Below the pieces are notes generated by a model. That model was given only the letters and a program-made list of their open reading frames with translations. It made no database searches and was not told where the DNA came from. A program made the translations under genes and the position numbers. A DNA stretch of 64,000 nucleotides from contig CP066886.1 in the NCBI GenBank assembly GCA_016745315.1, forward strand, positions 4,960,501 through 5,024,500, in the 5' to 3' direction. Of this stretch, positions 29,101 to 35,762 are shown in pieces. Origin of the DNA: Arthrospira sp. PCC 9108 (GTDB lineage: Bacteria > Cyanobacteriota > Cyanobacteriia > Cyanobacteriales > Microcoleaceae). The first letter of the stretch is position 1. Each line of letters starts with the position of its first letter.

Positions 29101-29905
29101 TCAATCTGTCAAATGCCTACTATCTCCCCCCAACCAAACACCGATAGGGTAACTCCCTTGTGATAGCAGTCAATGGCAAGCCTATCGGTTCGTTCCTCAC
29201 CATTGACTGCTATCACATCGTTCGTTTCCCCAATAGTGCTTGTTTCGGTTAGGGGGAGGGTATGGGTTCAATTTTGCAGGATATTGCCTAAAGCTACCAG
29301 TGCTAACCATAGAAAGGTATGAGTGCGATCGCAGTGGGATTTATCTATGGCTTAAAGTCAACACGATAGCCGTAGGTAGCCGTAGGGGGAACCCACTAGG
29401 TTATCAATGTACAACGATACCCCTATCAATGTACAAAGATATTAGGCTGCCTATCCGGTTATCTATGGGAGTCAGATTATTAGTGAAATATTGAGGAGCC
29501 TACTCGCTACCAACAAAATGCGATCGCATAATCTAAACTATCTCCTACCGGAACCAACCCGATACCCCTAAACAACTTTTCACCTGGTGACTTGTTTCGT
29601 TATCTCTCGCTGATACCTACATAATCCTAGACAATTGCTTTACCAGCGAAACCGATACCTACATACCGCTAGACAAGTCTCCAATTTATAGGGGTACTGA
29701 GTTCCGCACGGGATGATTACCCCTAATAAAGCACTAAGCCAAAATCTTAACCCGTCTATTGTAGGTAAACTAGGGGTGAGCATTCATATAAATGATTTAC
29801 AGGCCTGTTGCAACAGGCCTGTAAACAAAAAATACACGCATCCCCTACAGTCAGAAACCATAGGGGGCCATTTAAGTTATTGAGTTAGCTGTTAGCTGTT
29901 AGGGT
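29101..29905. other. Structured non-coding tract inside the element
   Basis: No convincing gene on either strand. Contents: a 17-bp perfect inverted repeat GTGATAGCAGTCAATGG (29160-29176 and 29200-29216) nested in a wider imperfect stem formed by CTCCCCCCAACCAAACAC near 29124 and GTGCTTGTTTCGGTTAGGGGGAG near 29236; two direct copies of TATCAATGTACAANGATA (29402 and 29424, 22-bp period); two copies of GATACCTACATANNNCTAGACAA (29612 and 29654, 42-bp period); and a 30-bp perfect palindrome at 29796-29825. Such a mix of iterons and hairpins suits a replication, transfer or recombination control region. Confidence 0.6.
29796..29825. repeat. Perfect 30-bp palindrome
   Basis: TTTACAGGCCTGTTG is followed directly by its reverse complement with no loop base. 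No T-tract follows on the plus strand and none is clear on the minus strand, so a dimer-binding site or cruciform is as likely as a terminator. It lies 80 bases beyond the 3' end of the minus-strand gene cluster. Confidence 0.85.
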
Positions 29906-30160
29906 TTAGGGTTTTCTCCAACCATCATCATCAATATCATCTCTGTTAATTGGAAGAGGGGGTGATTGCTTTTTATCTTCTAACTGTTTTTTACAAACTG
30001 TTGATGGCATAAAATCATTAACATATCTAATCAAATAATTTAGGCTATTTTGGATACCGTCTAACCTATTCTCAATAATTAGGTTTCCTGTATGCGTAAT
30101 GAACATACTGATAATAATCGCGACAATAATTAACCCTAATTCAACTATTACCAAGTTCAT
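29906..30160 (-). CDS. Small single-span membrane protein of the element (84 aa)
   Basis: A strongly hydrophobic N-terminal helix (LVIVELGLIIVAIIISMFI, residues about 3-21) is followed by a charged, probably cytoplasmic tail rich in Asp, Lys and Pro, ending DDIDDDGWRKP. I recognise no family. Its ATG directly abuts the stop codon of the upstream gene, so the two are probably translated together. Codon use is AT-rich compared with the flanking chromosome. It could be an accessory or holin-like protein of a mobile element, but that is a guess. Confidence 0.5.
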   Translation of the reverse strand: MNLVIVELGLIIVAIIISMFITHTGNLIIENRLDGIQNSLNYLIRYVNDFMPSTVCKKQLEDKKQSPPLPINRDDIDDDGWRKP

Positions 30161-30517
30161 TTATATTAATTTCCAAAAATGAAGTGTAAACCATTTAATC
30201 CTTTCTAGTGGAGAAAATGAAGCGTAAAAATTGCTATATGGTGGTGATTCAATTATTTGATATTCATTAAGCCATATAATTTCACGTTTAACCATCATAT
30301 TCTGCTTCACATCATTGTATGTGTAAAATTTTAACCACCCTGCCATTTTCCAGTACACGGGTACACTGTCAGCGTCAAATAATATCCTGATAAATTTACT
30401 GCCAGAAATGTCAGGCAATTTTTTAGTACCGTGTAGAGTACTATCATCTTCTATCCTAAAATTAAATTCATAAACCTTAAACCAGTTACTCTCTGATATA
30501 TTAAGTGCATTAGGCAT
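30161..30517 (-). CDS. Hypothetical element protein (118 aa)
   Basis: I do not recognise a family. The protein is soluble, aromatic-rich (many Trp, Phe, Tyr) and looks mostly beta, with segments such as SNWFKVYEFNFRIEDDS and VYWKMAGWLKFYTYND that could form a small carbohydrate-binding-like or phage-structural fold. It lies 11 bases downstream of the 30762 gene and abuts the start of the 84-residue membrane protein, making a three-gene minus-strand operon. Base composition is AT-rich like the rest of the element. Confidence 0.5.
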   Translation of the reverse strand: MPNALNISESNWFKVYEFNFRIEDDSTLHGTKKLPDISGSKFIRILFDADSVPVYWKMAGWLKFYTYNDVKQNMMVKREIIWLNEYQIIESPPYSNFYASFSPLERIKWFTLHFWKLI

Positions 30518-30528
30518 TATCTGTTAAT

Positions 30529-30762
30529 TTATTGTTGAGTGTTTAGCATATTTTCTAATTTGTCGATTTTTTCTGATAATTCCTGAATTGCCGCAATCAC
30601 TAATGGTATTAGTTTGTCATACATGATTGTTAAGTAATCTATTTTTTTGTCGTCAACTTCAGGACTATCTGTATGGTGAGTAACATTTGAGTAACTAGGC
30701 ATAGTTATCGGGTTGAGTAATAGCTCGCTATCGCTGTCAGGATAAGGGTTTATAGTTAACAC
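30529..30762 (-). CDS. Small element protein with C-terminal coiled-coil helix (77 aa)
   Basis: A GTG start lies 7 bases inside the shared core, in the 101-bp inverted repeat. Residues 1-29 are identical to those encoded at 28945. The unique C-terminal part YDKLIPLVIAAIQELSEKID followed by KLENML resembles the terminal helix of peptidase S74-type chaperone domains in phage tail fibres, which reads similarly (LIPVLIKAIQE type). Without the catalytic Ser-Lys region that is only a likeness. The start could instead be Met-21, giving 57 residues. First gene of a three-gene operon. Confidence 0.5.
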   Translation of the reverse strand: MLTINPYPDSDSELLLNPITMPSYSNVTHHTDSPEVDDKKIDYLTIMYDKLIPLVIAAIQELSEKIDKLENMLNTQQ

Positions 30763-30776
30763 ACTCTGACGGAACC
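30676..30776 (-). repeat. Left arm L2 (101 bp), inverted copy of 28931-29031
   Basis: The perfect inverted partner of the element's left end. It shares its last seven bases (CGGAACC, 30770-30776) with the start of the 76-bp right-arm repeat, so the two inverted-repeat pairs meet exactly at the core. Confidence 0.95.
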
Positions 30777-30845
30777 CAAGCGTCTATATAGCCTACAACC
30801 CCTATTCTACCGTTACTTAGGTGTTACTCAAAGCCATAACAGGAT
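30770..30845 (-). repeat. Right arm R1 (76 bp), inverted copy at 32397-32472
   Basis: Starts at the shared core CGGAACC and ends at AACAGGAT. It is identical to the reverse complement of 32397-32472. It contains one TTACTCA heptamer at 30824. It lies just beyond the 3' end of the recombinase gene. Confidence 0.95.
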
Positions 30846-30922
30846 CCATCAATCTGTAGCCATAAAATAACCCCTAGGGGTTTAGTCTAGGGGTGTTAAT
30901 TTATGAAAGGTTGACGATTAGA

Positions 30923-32380
30923 TTAATCTATCTGATAGATAACTCTGAGAAATGCCTTAGCTTCTGGAGTGTCAACATCAAACCCTAACGCTGTTAACCG
31001 TTCTATGGCTACGTTCAATGGTATAGGTAACTTAGAAACCCCTTTGAGGACTTCTAAGGTAGCGTCAATCCCTTCTGTTTTATATTTACTCTCGTTGACG
31101 ATTGCGCTATGACCCATAAGTCTAGCTCGTAACTCGATAGGTAGTCCATACTTTTCACCTAACAGGTTGTACAGTCTACGAAAAGCATATTTTTGAGTTA
31201 CCGGGCATTTCATAGAGGAAATTTTTTGACTAAACAAGGCCTCAAATCCTGTAACTATGCTTTTGGGTTTACTGCCTTTTTTAGGGGTGTACTGAGGCAA
31301 TAAAGGCCTTTTTAATTCCAGGAACTCAAACATATCAAGGCTAGGTATTGGAGCTACAATCCTTCCCCCTGTTTTTATACTCACTTTCCGACCTTCTGCG
31401 TCAGTAAAATAAGTGTAATCTCCTAATACCAAGTAATTGTCTTGATTATCAGGGTCTGATAGTGCTTTGATGATTACACCATCTTCAGTTACAAATGGCT
31501 TAGTTAGATTAACGGCGGCGGCTATTTAAGTTGGCCTCAGTCCGTACATTACTGTCATACCAGTCACCCATAACCAGTTATGCCGGGATGATTGATGTTG
31601 GTGGCCTTTAATAGTATAGGCTTCCTGTTTGGCGCTATACCACCAATCTTTAAAGGCATCGATACCTATCCGTTGTTTCTTTTTGAATTGCGTTTGTTTG
31701 GGGTCAATAGGTTCAAGCTTTTTAAGTAAATGGTCTTTGTTAGGTGATTTCTCGGCTATGGCTTTTAAAATGTAGTAACGTTCCTTGAAAGTTTTGGAGC
31801 CTACTAATTGTTCTCCATTCTGCAAGGGAATATATAGCATAGCCTTGAAACTCTCCCAGCTAGGATATTCATCCCAGTTAGGGAACAGCCTGAAATATGC
31901 CCCTTTAGTAGTGTCGTAAGACGCTAAGTCGCTAGCGATATCGCGAGAACGCTTCCGTCCTGTGTTGCGGTTGTACCCGGCAAAATACTCATCCTCTAGT
32001 TGTTGGAATATTTCCCGATAGGCTATCAGATTATCCTCAATCTGGTTCTTTCCTAAGATAGTCGCATCGTACCAATCCCAAAATTCACTAGCGCTAGTGA
32101 TAGTCCCTAGGGCTTCAGATACCAATTTAGCTTTCTTGACCCCGTCTATCACCCCTTCTGGAGTACACTCAAGGTTAGCCGTTTTGGGTAGTCGTTTTCC
32201 GGTTGGTGGTTGCTTAAACTGCAATAGCAGATTGTACCTAGTCCCGGTCTTTTGAAGTTTGAGAGTTACCCCTTTGGGACATTCCCCCTTAAAATCCTGA
32301 TAAGCTTTCATGAACCTAGTGTAATTGTCGTCATAGTTGCCCTTTCCCCCTACTGTAGGGGTATCAGTAGCGTTACTCAT
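30923..32380 (-). pseudogene. Tyrosine recombinase (phage-type integrase), interrupted by an in-frame TAA
   Basis: Two consecutive open segments in the same frame, 32380-31526 and 31525-30923, make one protein of about 485 codons. The first ends MYGLRPT then TAA; the frame continues IAAAVNLTKPFV. In tyrosine recombinases the active-site Arg block usually reads GLRPxE, so a GAA to TAA change is the simplest account. The C-terminal half carries FRRLYNLLGEKYG, RARLMGHSAI and nucleophile-like Tyr in NESKYKT; the usual HxxR His is Tyr (YAFR). The N-terminal half is the core-binding domain. It lies between the two copies of the 76-bp repeat. Readthrough or a restart at 31432 is possible. Confidence 0.75.
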
Positions 32381-32396
32381 TTTTTACTCACTTGTT

Positions 32397-32472
32397 ATCC
32401 TGTTATGGCTTTGAGTAACACCTAAGTAACGGTAGAATAGGGGTTGTAGGCTATATAGACGCTTGGGTTCCG
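32397..32472 (+). repeat. Right arm R2 (76 bp), inverted copy of 30770-30845
   Basis: Forms the right end of the element and the leader of the recombinase gene, whose start codon is at 32380. Arm-like heptamers TGAGTAA (32412-32418) and TTACTCA (32373, 32384) flank the start, so the site may also control recombinase expression. Confidence 0.95.
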
Positions 32473-32826
32473 GCGGATAGATTCTGACCTGGCTCCGTTG
32501 CGAACCAACTCGATCGCCCCATTAGGATTATAATACGATTAGACGTGATAGGTAGATGTCCATTTTCCTGGCATCGAGCCCCTCAAGGGACGCGGCAAAT
32601 CTATGTATCCAGACACTCAAAAAAGGGGGGAGTTCGCGGGACTTATACCCGTCCGAACAAAACACAAGTTAAAATAACAAACACTGCCCGCCGCTAGGCG
32701 GAAAGGGGGCGGATTCGGGGGGTCTAGGGCCTAAATAACTACTGGTGCGGAAATCTGACTCATCCCAATTGAGCAATATCGCGCTGGGTATTTAGGTTAA
32801 ATTTAAATCATGCCGGATAGGTTTGT
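32473..32826. other. Non-coding flank between the element and the HDIG gene
   Basis: No gene found. Joining the two outer flanks across the core predicts an empty site CCAGGTTAGGTTCCG + GCGGATAG... whose outer arms CCAGGTTAG (28923) and CTGACCTGG (32484) are inverted repeats with one mismatch. Further on there are short G-rich runs and GCCCGCCGCTAGGCGG, a small hairpin near 32687-32703. The promoter for the downstream gene must lie here. Confidence 0.4.
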
Positions 32827-35340
32827 ATGGATAGGTTTGAGTCAATCACCCGACAGATTGAACGACTTCGGGGTCATACTCGCCATTTATCATCGCGAGG
32901 AGGGACGGCTGAAGTGGTAAATCAAGGGACAAATAAGCAAAAATCCAGGGCGATCGCATTGAAGAACTCAGAAACTCAGGCGGGAAACGGTAACAGTTCC
33001 CCCACCGGAAAAAGGCGATCGTCTCAAATCAGTTATCCCGTCCTGTGGGTAATAGCAATTAGCACCCTCACAGGTGTCATGGGGGTTCGCTTTTATAACC
33101 AACCCAGATTATCAGTCGGCAGATATGCTCCTGAAGCCTTTATCGCTCCCGCTGATGCCAGCATTGAAGATCTAAAAACCACCGAAGAAAAGCGCCGAGC
33201 CGCTCAAATTGGCGAGATATCGGTTCTGGTTATCGATCCGACTATTGACCGGGAAATTCGGCAAAACCTCGAATCAGTATTTGATCAAATTAACACCATT
33301 CGAGAACTAGCTGGACCTCTTCCCTATGTCAATACTGGCATTGTCTCCACAGATGTCCAGAGCCATATTCGCCAGCTACCACAACGACAATGGCAAGAGT
33401 TGATTACCAAAGTTAATCAGACCCCTAGTTTAGAAACCACCGACGAACCGGAAACCGTCACGGTCGATAAATCTAATATCCAAAAGTTTAAGAGTAAATT
33501 GGAGCAGGAAAGACAGCAACGTAAGGCTTATTTACAACTGTCTCAATACCGCAACCGAGTTGACGAGGAAGTTTTTTCAGATTTAATCGCGGAAATCTCA
33601 AATGCTCGTCGCAGCTATGCCCAAGCGGTTGATTTACTCTCCGAACAACAGACCTCAGAAGCTAGAGACTTATATGATACCACTGTATTAAACTGGTCTG
33701 ATCCACTGTGGCAAGAGACCCAATTTAGCATTTTACAGATAGCTAGACAAATGCTATCCCAAGGTATCGCTCTAGGTTTACCTAATGACATTATCAGACA
33801 AGCTGCCAGTCTCCATATTAACGGTGTAATTCCCCCAGAATCCCAAGGCTTTGCTCATACGGTTTTAAGTAGATATCTGCGGCCTAATTTGATTAAAGAT
33901 CCCGTGGCTACCCGACGACGAGCCGAATTAGCTGCCCAAAAAGTTGAAACCGTGGTGGTGAATGTCAATAAAGGTGATGTGATTATCCAACCAGGTGAGA
34001 CGATCACTCAGCGGGAATTTGTCATCCTTGACTATTTTGGGAAGAGTGAACGGGGGATTAATTGGAGAGGCTTAATGGGGTTTGTCTGCTTAGTGACAGT
34101 CTCCATTTTGATTGTGCTTGTGGTGCAAAAAAAATTCCGTCCGGGTTTGCGCCGACGAGATTACATTCTGTTATTGATTTTGAGTCTCAGCACTCCCGTT
34201 TTATTGCTGTTAAAAATACCAGCTACTAATTTGCCAGCGGTGGGGTTATTAATTGGGAGTTTTTATGGCTCTGCAGTCGGTGTTACTGTGGTAACTATGC
34301 TCTCAATAATGCTGCCTATTGGTATGGAAATTGAGACCATTTCCCTGGTGGCTAGTGCCGCTGGTGGTCTGGTGGGTAGTTTAATGGCTGGGAAGTTGCG
34401 ATCGCGTGAAGAATTAGCCCTCCTCGGTGGGGTGGTAGGTGTCACTAAAGGGCTAGTGTATTTAATCGCTACCCTGATGATAAGTTCTACTGCTACTGTG
34501 ATTTTTCATGTGCTGCTGGGGGCGGTCACTCTCAAGGTTTTTGAAGGTTTGGCTTGGAGTATTGTAGCTTTAGGATTAAGCCCCTATTTAGAGCACGTTT
34601 TTGACCTAATTACACCCATACGATTAGCAGAATTAGCTAATCCTAATCGCCCCCTACTGAAAAGATTAGCCACAGAAGCCCCTGGCACTTTTCAGCATAC
34701 CATGTTTGTGGCTACTTTAGCAGAATCCGCCGCCAGCGCCCTAGGCTGTAATGTGGAACTGGTACGCACGGGAACCCTGTACCATGATATTGGTAAAATG
34801 CACGACCCCCTAGGATTTATTGAAAATCAGATGGGTGGTCCGAATAAACATGATGAAATTGACGACCCCACAGAAAGCGCTCGCATTATTAAAAAGCACG
34901 TCAGCGAGGGGTTAGTTATGGCTCGTAAATGTCGCTTACCTAAAGCTATTCAGGCTTTTATTCCCGAACATCAGGGAGAAATGTTGATTGCTTATTTTTA
35001 TTATGCAGCCCAACAGCGAGCTCAAAAAGATGATAGCATTGTGGTTAAGGAAGAGGATTTTCGCTATGATGGACCTATCCCCCAATCTAGGGAAACTGGT
35101 ATTGTGATGTTAGCAGATTCCTGTGAGGCGGCATTGCGATCGCTTAAAGATGCTACCCACGAAGAAGCCCTACAAATGGTTAATAAAATTCTGCGCGCTC
35201 GGTGGCAAGATAATCAATTAGTAGATTCGGGATTAACACGGGAAGATATGGCGAAAATCGCCGAAATTTTCGTCCGGGTCTGGGAACAAGTTAACCATAA
35301 ACGTATCACTTACCCTAAAGGTGTTTTCTCATCAAGATAA
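32827..35340 (+). CDS. HDIG-domain membrane phosphohydrolase (PgpH-like)
   Basis: An 837-residue protein. The N-terminal cytoplasmic segment and one helix (residues about 60-82) lead to an extra-cytoplasmic 7TM-HD sensor domain (about 90-390), then seven membrane helices (about 410-590). The cytoplasmic HDIG phosphodiesterase domain (about 610-800) has HTMFVATLAESAA, the metal motif LYHDIGKMHDP and PEHQGEMLIAYFY. Relatives such as PgpH hydrolyse the messenger c-di-AMP. No c-di-AMP cyclase gene is nearby. The ATG at 32827 is the first in frame. Confidence 0.9.
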   Translation: MDRFESITRQIERLRGHTRHLSSRGGTAEVVNQGTNKQKSRAIALKNSETQAGNGNSSPTGKRRSSQISYPVLWVIAISTLTGVMGVRFYNQPRLSVGRYAPEAFIAPADASIEDLKTTEEKRRAAQIGEISVLVIDPTIDREIRQNLESVFDQINTIRELAGPLPYVNTGIVSTDVQSHIRQLPQRQWQELITKVNQTPSLETTDEPETVTVDKSNIQKFKSKLEQERQQRKAYLQLSQYRNRVDEEVFSDLIAEISNARRSYAQAVDLLSEQQTSEARDLYDTTVLNWSDPLWQETQFSILQIARQMLSQGIALGLPNDIIRQAASLHINGVIPPESQGFAHTVLSRYLRPNLIKDPVATRRRAELAAQKVETVVVNVNKGDVIIQPGETITQREFVILDYFGKSERGINWRGLMGFVCLVTVSILIVLVVQKKFRPGLRRRDYILLLILSLSTPVLLLLKIPATNLPAVGLLIGSFYGSAVGVTVVTMLSIMLPIGMEIETISLVASAAGGLVGSLMAGKLRSREELALLGGVVGVTKGLVYLIATLMISSTATVIFHVLLGAVTLKVFEGLAWSIVALGLSPYLEHVFDLITPIRLAELANPNRPLLKRLATEAPGTFQHTMFVATLAESAASALGCNVELVRTGTLYHDIGKMHDPLGFIENQMGGPNKHDEIDDPTESARIIKKHVSEGLVMARKCRLPKAIQAFIPEHQGEMLIAYFYYAAQQRAQKDDSIVVKEEDFRYDGPIPQSRETGIVMLADSCEAALRSLKDATHEEALQMVNKILRARWQDNQLVDSGLTREDMAKIAEIFVRVWEQVNHKRITYPKGVFSSR

Positions 35341-35354
35341 TGGATATTTGACAA

Positions 35355-35645
35355 ATGTTTTCCCAAGTGTATTATTTACTATGTTCTCAACAGGATGGTC
35401 AATATGTAGCCGCTCATCCTAACCCCGATTTACCAGAAAGCTATGTGCTGCTATTTGCCGAACATTTTGAAGCCCTTAGCTACCTGAACCAACATGGCGC
35501 AGAAGTTAGCGATCGCTTTACCGTTGAATCTATATCAGGTTCTCAAATTAAAAGCATTGTTCAACGTTGGGGATTTTCTGGGTTGGGGATGGTAAAAGAC
35601 CCCCTGATTCCCACCATTGAATTTTTATCCATTCAACCGGGATAA
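35355..35645 (+). CDS. Conserved small hypothetical protein (96 aa)
   Basis: Function not recognised. The soluble alpha/beta-looking protein begins MFSQVYYLLCSQQDGQYVAA and contains PESYVLLFAEHFEALSYLN and IKSIVQRWGFSGLGMV. No signal peptide or membrane helix. It begins 14 bases after the HDIG gene stop and is probably cotranscribed with it. Codon use matches the chromosome, so it is not part of the mobile element upstream. Confidence 0.65.
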   Translation: MFSQVYYLLCSQQDGQYVAAHPNPDLPESYVLLFAEHFEALSYLNQHGAEVSDRFTVESISGSQIKSIVQRWGFSGLGMVKDPLIPTIEFLSIQPG

Positions 35646-35762
35646 TTATAACCGCTCCCTGGGGTATCTCCTCTGACTGCATTTCACAGATGCCATGGAG
35701 CCCTCAATGTGCCAAAATAATCCCAGAGAGTTCTATGATCATCAACAGCGCGGAGTTAAACT

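Larger units (their letters stand above)
28931..32472. mobile_element. Tyrosine-recombinase element with three att-like junctions
   Basis: The core GGTTCCG marks the left end (28931-28937) and right end (32466-32472), and occurs inverted in the middle (30770-30776). A perfect 101-bp inverted repeat spans left end and middle; a perfect 76-bp inverted repeat spans middle and right end. The middle thus reads right-arm/core/left-arm, the junction expected of a circularised element, while the ends look like attL and attR. Contents are an interrupted recombinase gene, three small minus-strand genes, a duplicated 5' gene fragment and an 800-base structured non-coding tract. The flanks show no RNA gene I can recognise. 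Boundaries are exact as sequence repeats; element status is inference. Confidence 0.7.

Noticed and set aside
29240..29494. 84-residue plus-strand protein inside the element
   Set aside because: It overlaps the wide stem-loop and the 22-bp direct repeats, has no ribosome-binding site and an unconvincing composition.
31433..32380. Two independent recombinase-like genes
   Set aside because: Both segments share one frame with a single TAA between them, and the sequence between stop and the next Met continues to make sense as protein.
28931..32472. Classical insertion sequence or composite transposon
   Set aside because: No DDE transposase; the inverted repeats are placed end-to-middle and middle-to-end around a recombinase core rather than at both outer ends in inverted orientation.
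32473..32560. SRP RNA or tRNA as the integration target
   Set aside because: On the minus strand CCAGGTCAG is reminiscent of SRP RNA, but the GGAAGGAAGCAGC core and a closing stem are absent, and no cloverleaf can be drawn.
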